A stretch of 64,000 nt of DNA from Porphyromonas uenonis 60-3 (GTDB lineage Bacteria; Bacteroidota; Bacteroidia; Bacteroidales; Porphyromonadaceae). Shown here in pieces: positions 19,780 through 30,592 of the stretch (its first letter is position 1; the number at the start of each line of letters is the position of its first letter). The notes below the pieces were generated by a model. It saw nothing but the letters and a program-made list of their open reading frames with translations. It searched no databases and was not told the DNA's origin. The position numbers and the translations under genes are program-made. The stretch lies in the NCBI RefSeq assembly GCF_000174775.1, contig NZ_ACLR01000120.1, positions 27,319-91,318 on the forward strand, given 5' to 3'.

Positions 19780-19794
19780 TCAAGAGCTAGTCGC

Positions 19795-20547
19795 ATGTTC
19801 CCCTCCATTGTCCTGCTATGCGCCATGAGTAAAGAGCGCATGGCGATACACTCTGCTATAGAGGCTCTAGCTCCCGCCGTGAAGCTAGTGGAGCGTACTT
19901 TGGTTGAGGAGAAGCCATTTGCTAGTTACCGCTACACTTTACGAATAGAAGGGCATCAGACGGAGTGGACCTTTCACCTCCTTGAGACAGGCATCGGCAA
20001 GGTTCACGCAGCGCTTGCCACACAGCTAGCGATAGTGCGCTACCAGCCCCAGCTCTTAGTCAATGTTGGTGTGTCGGGAGGACTTTACGCAGGAGCGCAG
20101 GTCGGCGACCTCTGCCTCTCGACAGCTTACCGCTATCACGATGTATGGTGTGGCGAGGGCAACGAGCGTGGACAAGTACAGGGCATGCCCGCACAATATT
20201 CAGCAGATGCGACAGCCATGGCGACTGTGGCTAAGCAACTACGCATACCACTTCACGAGGGACTGCTCCTCTGTGGCGACACCTTCATCCCCGAGGCCGA
20301 TCATCTGAGAGCCTTCGCGCAGCAATACCCCGACCTCGTTGCGGTTGATATGGAGAGCGCCGCCATCGCTCAGACAGCTTACCTATATCATACGCCACTC
20401 GTCAGCCTACGCATCGTCAGCGACACCCCGCTCACGAGCCAAGACCACAGCAAGCAATACGCAAGCTTCTGGCAGCAAAGAGCCAGCGCTCTAGCCCCCT
20501 TTGCAGATGCCATGCGGATTATCTGCACACTGGCTGGAAGCCTTTAG
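19795..20547 (+). CDS. mtnN: 5'-methylthioadenosine/S-adenosylhomocysteine nucleosidase
   Basis: 250 aa. The purine nucleoside phosphorylase fold is seen in LLETGIGKVHAALATQLAI and NVGVSGGL. The catalytic region reads GDTFI...VAVDMESAAIAQTAY...VSLRIVSD, matching MTAN VDMExxAIA and the final Asp. It hydrolyses MTA and SAH, removing inhibitory products of SAM use. The start is 15 bp after ftsZ, so it may be read with the division genes. MqnB (futalosine hydrolase) belongs to the same superfamily and is the main alternative. Confidence 0.8.
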   Translation: MFPSIVLLCAMSKERMAIHSAIEALAPAVKLVERTLVEEKPFASYRYTLRIEGHQTEWTFHLLETGIGKVHAALATQLAIVRYQPQLLVNVGVSGGLYAGAQVGDLCLSTAYRYHDVWCGEGNERGQVQGMPAQYSADATAMATVAKQLRIPLHEGLLLCGDTFIPEADHLRAFAQQYPDLVAVDMESAAIAQTAYLYHTPLVSLRIVSDTPLTSQDHSKQYASFWQQRASALAPFADAMRIICTLAGSL

Positions 20548-20580
20548 TATACCCAAAGGCACCAGCCCAATTCGTTTCAC

Positions 20581-20588
20581 TATATTTG
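20581..20588 (+). promoter_or_regulatory. Promoter -7 box (TATATTTG) that fixes the downstream start
   Basis: TATATTTG fits TAnnTTTG. A TTG codon at 20586 is part of this box and cannot be a start if the box is used; the ATG at 20613 follows about 19 nt after the expected transcription start. Confidence 0.6.
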
Positions 20589-20612
20589 CAAGCAAATAAC
20601 CCCAAATCAATT

Positions 20613-21779
20613 ATGAATCACTTGTATCGCAATCTACTCCTACTCTGTATCCTCAGTCTAGGACTTCTCAACTCTTGTCGCGAGGACGACCCCGTCGTAC
20701 CCTCCGACTCTGAGGTCATCGCAAATAGTTCGCAGGTCAGCGGTGGTATCACTGGCTTCTACCTGCTCAACGAGGGTAACTTCCAGGCAAACAACAGTTC
20801 GCTGGACTACATGAACCTCGTCAGTGGCACCTACAGCCGAAACATCTACGCTACGATCAATCCCAACGTCGTCAAGGAGCTTGGCGACACAGGCAACGAT
20901 CTGCAGATCTACGGCTCTAGGCTATACGCAGTCATCAACAGCTCTAACAAAGTAGAGGTCCTCGATGCTCAGAGCGGTAAGCGCATCGGTCAGGTAGACA
21001 TTCCCAACTGTCGCTACATCTGCTTCGATAGTGACAACGCTTACGTCTCTAGCTACGTCAGCACGAGCACACGAGACGCTAAGGGGGAAGTCCGTGGCGC
21101 CGTCTACCGTGTCAACCTCAACACGCTTGCTATCACAGGTCAGGTCGTCGTAGGCTACCAGCCTGAGGAGATGGTTGTCAAGGGCGAAAGACTATACGTC
21201 GCTAACTCTGGTGGCTACATGAAGCCAAACTATGAGCGCACCCTATCAGTCATTGACCTTAAGAGCTTCACCGAAGTAGACAAGATTGAGGTCGGTATGA
21301 ACCTCCACCGCCTCAGAATGGACCACAACGGTAGACTATGGGTCACCTCTCGTGGTAACTACGGCAACGTGCCCTCGAACCTCTACTACATAGACCTAGA
21401 TCCAGCTACGCAAAAGGTTGCGAAGCTCGACTCGCTCAATATGCCTTGTGCTCAGATGGCCTTCTATGGTGACAAGCTCTACTACTACAGCAGCGTCTGG
21501 GACAGTGAGGCTAATAAGATGAAGATAGGCTTCGGTCTGGTCGACATCAACGCAGCTAAGCCTCTCGCCGAGAGCTTTATCACAGACGGTACGGATGCAA
21601 ACATTCAGACCGCTTATTGTCTTGCTATCCACCCCGCTTCAGGCGACATCTACATCACGGATGCCAAGGACTATGTCTCTAGTGGTACGCTATACTGCTT
21701 CACCCCCGATGGCAAGCTCAAGTGGCAGATCAACCGCACAGGTATGCTACCCGGTCACATTGCATTCGTAAAGAAGTAA
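20613..21779 (+). CDS. DUF5074/YncE-like beta-propeller lipoprotein, BtuG-like
   Basis: 388 aa from the ATG at 20613. The signal ends in LGLLNSC, a lipobox, so the mature protein is lipidated. The rest shows repeated YVANSGG/VIDL/VTSRGN-type blades of a YncE-like seven-bladed propeller. In Bacteroides such DUF5074-like lipoproteins (BtuG) bind cobalamin at the cell surface and sit on the TonB receptor BtuB; the next gene here is such a receptor. Cobalamin as ligand is inferred from this pairing; other small ligands are possible. A terminator-like hairpin (21835) separates it from the receptor gene. Confidence 0.72.
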   Translation: MNHLYRNLLLLCILSLGLLNSCREDDPVVPSDSEVIANSSQVSGGITGFYLLNEGNFQANNSSLDYMNLVSGTYSRNIYATINPNVVKELGDTGNDLQIYGSRLYAVINSSNKVEVLDAQSGKRIGQVDIPNCRYICFDSDNAYVSSYVSTSTRDAKGEVRGAVYRVNLNTLAITGQVVVGYQPEEMVVKGERLYVANSGGYMKPNYERTLSVIDLKSFTEVDKIEVGMNLHRLRMDHNGRLWVTSRGNYGNVPSNLYYIDLDPATQKVAKLDSLNMPCAQMAFYGDKLYYYSSVWDSEANKMKIGFGLVDINAAKPLAESFITDGTDANIQTAYCLAIHPASGDIYITDAKDYVSSGTLYCFTPDGKLKWQINRTGMLPGHIAFVKK

Positions 21780-21834
21780 GCCGACAGCACAAGGCACACG
21801 ACTAGGTGCCCATCTCTGTCCGTTAGACAGCTAC

Positions 21835-21874
21835 GTAGGGGCGGACTCTTAGGGAGTTCGCCCCTACTCTTTTT
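21835..21874 (+). terminator. Terminator-like hairpin between propeller lipoprotein and TonB receptor
   Basis: GTAGGGGCGGAC pairs with GTTCGCCCCTAC (11 of 12) around a 9-nt loop, followed by TCTTTTT. The receptor ATG is only 21 bp downstream, so read-through or a promoter within the hairpin region would be needed for the receptor. Confidence 0.75.
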
Positions 21875-21895
21875 ACATCTAGGACTTCTATCCCG

Positions 21896-23920
21896 ATGGC
21901 TACTCTCATCCTCTCTCTACTCCTCCTCTGCGCCACCACACCTCAGCTATGTGCGCAGCAACCCTCCCCACGCGACACCGTACAAACGCATCTATTAGAG
22001 ACCGTAGTGGTACGAGCTCCCCGTGAGCCAGACTACAAGCGTGGCATCATACCCGCACAGCAACTCTCAGGGCAAGAGCTCAAAGCGCTCAGTGCCTTCT
22101 CCATAGCCGATGCGCTCCGCTCCTTCTCGGGCGTTCAGGTCAAGGACTTCGGCGGAGTCGGTGGACTCAAGACGGTCAACATCCGCAGCATGGGCACCCA
22201 CCACGTTGGTGTCTTCTACGATGGTGTCGAGCTGAGCAATGCGCAAAACGGGCAAATAGACCTCGGCCAGTACTCCCTCGACAATATGGAGGCGATACAG
22301 GTCTTCAATGGGCAAAAGGGTAGCTACCTCCAGCCTGCCAAGGACTTTGGCTCTAGCGGTACCGTCTACCTTCAGACACGCAAGCCTACCTTTACCGATG
22401 GTGCGCAGACCAATCTGAGAGCAACTCTACGGACTGGCTCCTTTGACCTCTTCAACCCCGCCATACTGATCGAGCACCGCTTGGAGCCTAGAGTCTCCAT
22501 GTCCTTCAATGCAGAGTGGATCAAGAGTAGCGGCAAGTACAAGTTTAGATACAGGAAAGTCCTTCCCCTCACCCACGAGATAGCCTACGACACCACAGCC
22601 GTCCGGCACAATGGAGACATCAACGCCACACGACTCGAGGGCAATCTCCACATCGGGCTCCCCGATGGTCAGATGCTCGTCAAGGTGTACACCTACAACA
22701 GCGAGCGAGGCATCCCCGGCGCTATCGTCAATAATGTGTGGCGTCGTGGCGAGCGCCTCTGGGACAACAACAGCTTCGTCCAGACCACCTATGAGCAGCA
22801 GCTCAGCGACCGCATACGTCTACATGCCATCGCCAAGTATGCCTACTACCAGACCCACTTTGTGCGCAACGAGCCGACAGCCGCCTTCAAGGTGGACAAC
22901 CTCTACCAGCAGCAAGAGCTATACAGTTCGGTCGCCTCAGCCTTTCAGTTGATTGACCACTGGTACCTCTCCGCCGCCTATGATCTGCAGTGGAACAAGC
23001 TCGACGCCAATCTCTACGACTTCGTCTACCCGCACCGCTTCACCCACCTGCTCGCCCTCGCCTCGACCTATACCAATGAGTGGATCAATGCGCAGGTCAG
23101 CCTCCTCGGCACGCTAGCTCAGGACAAAGCGAAGCTACTCACACGTGCTCCCCTCTTTCGCAAGCTCACCCCCGCAGCCATCCTGTCGGTCAAGCCGTGG
23201 GAGGCGATTGATCTACGACTTAACGCCTTTTATAAGCAAAGCTTTCGCCTACCCACCTTCAACGATCTATACTACACCGAGATAGGCAATGTCAAGCTCG
23301 ACCCTGAGCACACCACCCAGTACAACGTGGGTCTGCAGTACCAGCTCGCACCGCAAAAGCCGTGGCTCCACACCCTGGACTTCAAGGTAGACGCTTACTA
23401 CAATCTCGTGACCAACAAAATCATCGCCTACCCCAAGGGACAGCAATTCCGCTGGACCATGATCAATCTCGGCAAGGTCGACATACGAGGCATCGACGCT
23501 CAGTGCACCTGGAGCCTCATCCCTATCCGTGATCTGCAGCTATCGCTGCGGGCTCAGTACACCTACCAGAGAGCCATCGAGGTCACCGATCCTAAGGAGA
23601 GCTACTACCGCCACCAGATCCCCTACATCCCCTGGCATAGCGGCTCCGCCACAGCAATCCTGCAGTATAAGGGGTGGCAGCTCAACTACAACTTTATCTA
23701 CGCTGGCGAGCGGTACAGTCAGCTGGAGAACTTCCCCGAGAATCATCTCCAGCCGTGGTACACCAACGACCTAGCCCTCGCCTACGAGCGCACCGTCCGA
23801 GGGTACGGCCTGCGTCTGCAGTTCGAGTGCAACAACCTCCTGAGCCAAGCCTACGATGTTGTCGCCAACTACCCCATGCCCCTGCGCAACTACCGTCTTA
23901 CGCTCATCGTGAGCCACTAG
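21896..23920 (+). CDS. TonB-dependent outer-membrane receptor, BtuB-like
   Basis: 674 aa. Signal peptide to about residue 21 (TPQLCAQ), then a TonB-box-like LLETVVVRAP, a plug domain (about 45-165, with SIADALRSFSGVQVKDFGGVGGLKTVNIRSMG) and a 22-strand barrel. Length and the short N-terminus (no carboxypeptidase-like SusC extension) place it with BtuB/cirA-type receptors rather than SusC. Together with the upstream propeller lipoprotein it resembles a BtuG-BtuB pair for vitamin B12. No cobalamin riboswitch is seen ahead of this pair. Confidence 0.8.
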   Translation: MATLILSLLLLCATTPQLCAQQPSPRDTVQTHLLETVVVRAPREPDYKRGIIPAQQLSGQELKALSAFSIADALRSFSGVQVKDFGGVGGLKTVNIRSMGTHHVGVFYDGVELSNAQNGQIDLGQYSLDNMEAIQVFNGQKGSYLQPAKDFGSSGTVYLQTRKPTFTDGAQTNLRATLRTGSFDLFNPAILIEHRLEPRVSMSFNAEWIKSSGKYKFRYRKVLPLTHEIAYDTTAVRHNGDINATRLEGNLHIGLPDGQMLVKVYTYNSERGIPGAIVNNVWRRGERLWDNNSFVQTTYEQQLSDRIRLHAIAKYAYYQTHFVRNEPTAAFKVDNLYQQQELYSSVASAFQLIDHWYLSAAYDLQWNKLDANLYDFVYPHRFTHLLALASTYTNEWINAQVSLLGTLAQDKAKLLTRAPLFRKLTPAAILSVKPWEAIDLRLNAFYKQSFRLPTFNDLYYTEIGNVKLDPEHTTQYNVGLQYQLAPQKPWLHTLDFKVDAYYNLVTNKIIAYPKGQQFRWTMINLGKVDIRGIDAQCTWSLIPIRDLQLSLRAQYTYQRAIEVTDPKESYYRHQIPYIPWHSGSATAILQYKGWQLNYNFIYAGERYSQLENFPENHLQPWYTNDLALAYERTVRGYGLRLQFECNNLLSQAYDVVANYPMPLRNYRLTLIVSH

Positions 23921-23962
23921 CCCAGCTAGACGCAGCGGTAAACTTCGCCCCACCATTTGATC

Positions 23963-23999
23963 AGAGGAGATGTCGTCATCGGCGTCTCCTCTCTTTTTG
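23963..23999 (+). terminator. Intrinsic terminator after the TonB receptor
   Basis: AGAGGAGA pairs with TCTCCTCT around a 14-nt loop, followed by CTTTTTG. Confidence 0.85.
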
Positions 24000-24035
24000 T
24001 CGTCTCATCTGTCTCTTTCCTTGGTTCCATCGGAT

Positions 24036-24182
24036 GAAACTAAAGTTTCAAGGGGGCTGGCACAAAAGTTTCATCTAGGTGAAACTAGAGTTTCATACCG
24101 AAGAAACTGAAGTTTCATACCGAGGAAACTAGATTTTCCTACCGAGGAAAATGGATTTTCATGGGCATGAAAATCTTTTGCC
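24036..24182. repeat. 22-bp palindromic repeat array (array 3, clearest)
   Basis: Units start at 24036, 24058, 24081, 24103, 24125, 24147 and 24169; all intervals are 22 bp except one of 23. Heads are perfect 6+2+6 palindromes: GAAACTAAAGTTTC, GAAACTAGAGTTTC, GAAACTGAAGTTTC and GAAAATGGATTTTC; GAAACTAGATTTTC has one change. The 8-bp spacer is mostly ATACCGAA/G. The array ends about 58 bp before the -7 box of the MATE gene. Confidence 0.92.
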
Positions 24183-24239
24183 ACCCTGAGGGCACGGTTG
24201 TTTCGCCCGTGGGGGTGGGTTCGCTGCCCCCATTTTTGA

Positions 24240-24247
24240 TACCTTTG
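24240..24247 (+). promoter_or_regulatory. Promoter -7 box (TACCTTTG) for the MATE gene
   Basis: TACCTTTG at this place gives a leader of about 50 nt to the proposed translation start. The expected -33 position is G-rich and does not match TTTG. Confidence 0.55.
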
Positions 24248-24304
24248 CACCAAGTTTGTAACCGAGGCTGTCGCAATAGATGACAGCGCTCACTAGAAGG
24301 TAAA

Positions 24305-25657
24305 ATCATCAAAACTAATAGCATAAACTTCACTCAAGGTCCGATCCGTAAGCAACTACTGCGACTGGCGGCTCCGATCGTCGCCACCTCGTTTGTCCAG
24401 ATGGCGTACAACTTCACCGACATGGCGTGGCTCGGACGTCTCGGCAGTCGTGAGGTGGCCGCCGTCGGAGTCATCGGAGTGCTCCTATGGATCGCTACGT
24501 CAATCGCTCAGCTCACCAAGACCAGTGCCGAAGTGTGCGTCTCGCAGAGCCTCGGAGCTCGTAATAAACCGCTTGCGATCAAGTTCGCCCGCCACTGTAC
24601 CACCTGGGCGCTCATCGTCGGGACGCTCCTAGCGCTCGTCTACCTGCTCTTTGGCTCTCCGATCGTGGGCATCTACAATCTAGAAGCGGATGTGCACCAG
24701 ATGGCGCTCCGCTATCTGCGCATCGTATTGGTTGGCTTGCCAGGCTACTTCCTGACGCTCGCCATGAGTGGCATTTACAATGCGCATGGACGGAGTATGA
24801 CCCCATTCAAGATCAATTCGCTGGGGCTACTCTTCAACATGATCCTTGACCCGCTACTCATCTTCGTCTGCCATCTAGGAGTCATCGGGGCAGCCCTCGC
24901 CACACTCCTCTCTCAGCTGGCCGTCTGCGCTATCCTCTACTATCGCATGCAGCACCGCGACAAGATACTGGACGGGAGCTCTATCGTAACAAAGCTAGCG
25001 GGAGAGCAGAGCCGACGCATCTTCGCTATTGGCGTACCAGTGGTGCTACTCAACTCGCTCTTTGCGCTGATCAGCATATTTATGGGACGCTTAGCATCTG
25101 AGCAGGGTGGCGCTATCGGCGTGGCGGTCATGACGACTGGCGGACAGCTAGAGGGCGTAACGTGGAATGCGTGCCAAGGCTTTTGCACTGCCCTAGCCAC
25201 TTTCGTAGGGCACAACTATGCGGCACGTCAGTTTGACCGTGTGTGGCGTGGCTACAAGACGACGATCCTCATGACGCTGTCGATAGGTCTCTTCGGGACG
25301 CTGCTCTTTCTCTTCCTCGGCAGGGCGTTCTTTGCGCTGATTGTGCCAGATCCTGAGACCTATATAGAGGGCGGACGATACCTGTACATCGCCAGCTTCT
25401 CCCAGCTCTTTATCATGGCGGAGATTACGACGCAGGGGCTGTTTTACGGTGTAGGACGGAGCAATACACCAGCCATAATCAGCATCGTAGGCAATCTGCT
25501 CCGCATACCGCTAGCGCTCCTACTGATATACTTGGGCTGGGGACTGCCAGCCGTCTGGTGGGCTATCTCCCTCTCATCCATCGGCAAAGGGATCACCGCC
25601 ATCATCGTACTACTCACCAAGAGAGACAAACTAGCCCCAACGAACTTAGCTGCTTAA
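24305..25657 (+). CDS. MATE family efflux transporter, probable non-AUG start
   Basis: 450 aa if started at ATC 24305, 418 aa from the first ATG at 24401. The codons before 24401 encode INFTQGPIRKQLLRLAAPIV, the conserved MATE N-terminus and first half of membrane helix 1, in the same open frame (stop at 24281). No ATG, GTG or TTG lies between. AGAAGG at 24295-24300 is well placed for ATC 24305 or 24308. Twelve membrane helices are predicted in total. MATE proteins export cationic drugs or metabolites with Na+ or H+. The ATG 24401 product would lack half of helix 1. The start is therefore uncertain. Confidence 0.85.
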   Translation: MIKTNSINFTQGPIRKQLLRLAAPIVATSFVQMAYNFTDMAWLGRLGSREVAAVGVIGVLLWIATSIAQLTKTSAEVCVSQSLGARNKPLAIKFARHCTTWALIVGTLLALVYLLFGSPIVGIYNLEADVHQMALRYLRIVLVGLPGYFLTLAMSGIYNAHGRSMTPFKINSLGLLFNMILDPLLIFVCHLGVIGAALATLLSQLAVCAILYYRMQHRDKILDGSSIVTKLAGEQSRRIFAIGVPVVLLNSLFALISIFMGRLASEQGGAIGVAVMTTGGQLEGVTWNACQGFCTALATFVGHNYAARQFDRVWRGYKTTILMTLSIGLFGTLLFLFLGRAFFALIVPDPETYIEGGRYLYIASFSQLFIMAEITTQGLFYGVGRSNTPAIISIVGNLLRIPLALLLIYLGWGLPAVWWAISLSSIGKGITAIIVLLTKRDKLAPTNLAA

Positions 25658-25664
25658 CTACGCT

Positions 25665-26582
25665 ATGTACCATCACTATACCTTTACCACGGAGCAACTC
25701 GGCGAGACGGAATGGGCGATGCCTTTGCTTGCGCAAATGCTAGCCGACTGGGGCTTCGAAAGCTTTCAGGAGGAGCCTGACAAAGGGTTGCTTCAGGCCT
25801 ACATTTCCGATGACGCTTGGCGGGAGAGCAGGGAGATTGACAGCCAGCTCGCCACAGATGCGGGAGCCCTGACACTATATGATATAGCGTGGCACTACCG
25901 CCACGAGCTGGCGCCCTCCAGTGACTGGCTGGCAGCGTGGCGCAGCACGACCTTCGAGCCGATATCGCTACGGGGGCGCATGCTGGTCACCACGCCTGAG
26001 CTGGCTCCGACACTACCAACGCATGAGCTACAGTTACTCATCGAGGCGTACAATTCGTTTGGCTCGGGCGAGCACCACACGACTCGTATGATCCTAGAGC
26101 ATCTACTCGACTACGACGTGACGGGCGCTCAAGTGATCGACATGGGGTGCGGGACGGGCATCCTCGGCATAGCGGCTCTGCTGCTCGGTGCCGACTCGCT
26201 CGTAGCGATAGACATATCGTCCGAATGCGTGACCAATACGCTACACAACCTCCAGCTCAATGGCTTCGCACCCACGGAGCGGATCAGCGTACTACATGGT
26301 GACGCTGCGCGCCTCTCCGCCTACCCCAGCAAGGCGGATCTGCTCTTTGCCAATATCCACCGCAACATCATCCTACAGGACCTCCCCAGCTACGTAGCGG
26401 CCGTACGATCGGGTGGCGAGGTGTGGCTCAGTGGTTTCCTCCTCTCGGATCGCACAGCCATCTGCTCAGGGTTAGCCTCCGTGGGGCTAGAGATAATCGA
26501 CGAAGCGACCTCCGAGGAGTGGCTCTTCGTACGAACCCGCAAAGTGCGACCAAAACAGTCACAGGATAAAGCTTCAGAGTAA
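25665..26582 (+). CDS. prmA: Ribosomal protein L11 methyltransferase
   Basis: 305 aa. The SAM-binding motif VIDMGCGTGILGIAALLLGA (about 155-174) follows the PrmA-specific FGSGEHHTTRMILE (usually GTGxHxTT); NIHRNIILQDLPSY corresponds to the NxxxxxL catalytic region. PrmA trimethylates L11. The ATG is 8 bp after the MATE stop, so the two are co-transcribed. Confidence 0.92.
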   Translation: MYHHYTFTTEQLGETEWAMPLLAQMLADWGFESFQEEPDKGLLQAYISDDAWRESREIDSQLATDAGALTLYDIAWHYRHELAPSSDWLAAWRSTTFEPISLRGRMLVTTPELAPTLPTHELQLLIEAYNSFGSGEHHTTRMILEHLLDYDVTGAQVIDMGCGTGILGIAALLLGADSLVAIDISSECVTNTLHNLQLNGFAPTERISVLHGDAARLSAYPSKADLLFANIHRNIILQDLPSYVAAVRSGGEVWLSGFLLSDRTAICSGLASVGLEIIDEATSEEWLFVRTRKVRPKQSQDKASE

Positions 26583-26611
26583 AGGATGAGAGATTATCCT
26601 CGCATTTTCTG

Positions 26612-26619
26612 TATCTTTG
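26612..26619 (+). promoter_or_regulatory. gyrB: Promoter -7 box (TATCTTTG) for gyrB
   Basis: TATCTTTG lies 84 bp before the gyrB ATG and fits TAnnTTTG. No convincing -33 TTTG. Confidence 0.55.
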
Positions 26620-26639
26620 TACTGTTCAAGATTAGATAG

Positions 26640-28676
<2,037 letters not shown>

Positions 28677-28685
28677 CGCCTAACT

Positions 28686-29531
28686 ATGGAAACCAAGCGT
28701 GTTGCCGCCCTAACGATGGTGCGCAACGATGACTTTTACCTGCGCCGGTGGACGGCTTACTACGGGCGAGAGCTGGGCGAGGAGCACCTCTACATCTATC
28801 TAGATGGCAAGGATCAGCCCCTACCCGACTGGTGCCCGCAAGCTACGGTCGTGGCGGTGGATAAGATCCAAGGACAGGTAGTCTCTGCCGAGAAGGAGCG
28901 ACTAGCCTTCCTCTCGGAGCGCGCCAAGGAGCTACTCACCACGGGAGGCTACGACCTCGTCATCGGAGTCGATGCCGACGAAATACTTGTCGTCGACCCA
29001 CTCGTTGGCATGGGACTCAAGGAGTACCTGAGCCAAATCCAGGTAGGCGTCAGCGTCTCAGGATTAGGCGTCGATGTAGGACAGCATCTAGAGAAGGAGG
29101 ACGACATCCGAGAGGATAGCCCCTTCCTCCAGCAGCGTCACTACGCACGGCTATCGACACGCTACACCAAGCCTTGCGTCATCGCTCAGCCAGTCGTCTG
29201 GGGATCGGGCTTTCATCGTATCAAAGGGCACAACTTCACCATTGATCCGCAGCTCTACCTCTTTCACTTCGGCTACTTTGACATGAAGCGTATCGAGGCT
29301 CGCTTTGCCGATCCCGACCGACGAGAGGCGGGCTGGACCAAACATATCGCTAAGCGATCGAAGACTATCCAGCAGGTGACCAATCATAAGGCTCGTCCGT
29401 GGGACAGTACGACAAGACTAGCCCGCAAGCTCCAGACTTATATACGTCCCCCTTATGCGTGGAATAAGCCCGCCATGCTGGGACTCTGTCTCATCGTCGA
29501 GATACCCGAGCGCTTTCACGACACAGTCTGA
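28686..29531 (+). CDS. Glycosyltransferase family 2-like protein
   Basis: 281 aa. The start VAALTMVRNDDFYLRRWTAYY and the metal-binding GVDADEILVV (about 97-106) are typical of the Glyco_tranf_2_4 (PF13704) type. It starts 9 bp after gyrB and is followed by two more glycosyltransferases, so it probably belongs to a cell-surface glycan cluster reading through from gyrB. Donor and acceptor are unknown. Confidence 0.8.
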   Translation: METKRVAALTMVRNDDFYLRRWTAYYGRELGEEHLYIYLDGKDQPLPDWCPQATVVAVDKIQGQVVSAEKERLAFLSERAKELLTTGGYDLVIGVDADEILVVDPLVGMGLKEYLSQIQVGVSVSGLGVDVGQHLEKEDDIREDSPFLQQRHYARLSTRYTKPCVIAQPVVWGSGFHRIKGHNFTIDPQLYLFHFGYFDMKRIEARFADPDRREAGWTKHIAKRSKTIQQVTNHKARPWDSTTRLARKLQTYIRPPYAWNKPAMLGLCLIVEIPERFHDTV

Positions 29532-29554
29532 AACATATACGTAGTCCATCTCTT

Positions 29555-30571
29555 ATGCCCAAGATCTCTGTCATCATCCCCGTATACAATGTAGAGAAGT
29601 ACCTGCGACGCTGTCTAGATAGCGTCCTAGCGCAGACCTTCACCGACTGGGAGGCTATCTGTGTCAATGACGGGAGCCCTGACAATAGTGCGCAGATCCT
29701 AGCGGAGTACGCCGAGAGAGACCCACGCTTTAAGATCGTTACGAAGGCGAATGGAGGACTATCCGATGCCCGCAACGCAGGTATGGCCGTGGCTAAGGGA
29801 ACTTTTATCAACTTCTTGGACTCAGACGATCTGATCCATCCTCAGACCTTTGAGATCGCCTATGCCCTAGTCGAGCAAGAGGATGCCGACATCGTCTCTT
29901 GGTACAAAGATCCACTCTTTCGTCCACGCCTACTCGTACGTCATGCGCTAGGCTTTAACATAGATAATACGATGCCTTGCGGACTCAAGCGTAGATTTTC
30001 GCTAGACGAGGTCAAGTACTACACGACCGACGACATCTTCGCTCATGTAACGGAGTACAGCCATACGAGGATTGAGTACCCGATCAAGCACTTCTACGTG
30101 TGGCGCCACTTACTTCGTAGGAGTTTGGTGCAGGATGTGCCCTTTCTCAAAGGGGTTATCTTCGAAGACTTCCCCTGGTGGAGCGAGGTGATTCTCAAGA
30201 ATCCTCGGACGGTAATCACGGATCTGCCCTTTTACTACTACTTTCCCAATATAGGCTCCATAGACCGATCCTCTAGTCGGACCAAGAAGATCAAAAACTG
30301 GATCCAAGGCTTGGAGCACAGCTATCAGCTCTATGAGGAGCGAGCCACGCCCTACCAAAAAGAGCACTGGCAGCGTGAGTGCATGTGGGCTATGATCACT
30401 TATCGTATCGCTCACAAGCTAGAGCAGCGTGTCACCGAGCCTGAAGATCGGCGAGAGCTTGCTCAGGCTCTGAGTCGTCTGAACGAGCTGGGGACATTTG
30501 ACAATCCCTTTACGATTGAAGGAGTCAAGGCTCGTCAGCGGATTCTTCGCTTCATCAGCAAATACCAGTAG
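29555..30571 (+). CDS. Glycosyltransferase family 2
   Basis: 338 aa. The GT-A fold is clear from SVIIPVYNVEKYLRRCLDSV (residues 5-24), NDGSPDNS, GGLSDARNAGM and the DxD equivalent FLDSDD. The C-terminal 150 residues are variable. Inverting transfer from a nucleotide sugar is expected; substrate unknown. It lies 23 bp after the preceding transferase. Confidence 0.9.
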   Translation: MPKISVIIPVYNVEKYLRRCLDSVLAQTFTDWEAICVNDGSPDNSAQILAEYAERDPRFKIVTKANGGLSDARNAGMAVAKGTFINFLDSDDLIHPQTFEIAYALVEQEDADIVSWYKDPLFRPRLLVRHALGFNIDNTMPCGLKRRFSLDEVKYYTTDDIFAHVTEYSHTRIEYPIKHFYVWRHLLRRSLVQDVPFLKGVIFEDFPWWSEVILKNPRTVITDLPFYYYFPNIGSIDRSSSRTKKIKNWIQGLEHSYQLYEERATPYQKEHWQRECMWAMITYRIAHKLEQRVTEPEDRRELAQALSRLNELGTFDNPFTIEGVKARQRILRFISKYQ

Positions 30572-30592
30572 TCATCTAGTCGTGATGGTGAG

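Noticed and set aside
20586..20612. TTG start for the propeller lipoprotein
   Set aside because: It is part of the TATATTTG promoter box; the ATG at 20613 begins a proper lipoprotein signal.
24036..24182. CRISPR array
   Set aside because: Units follow each other without unique spacers, the period is 22 bp, and no cas genes are present.
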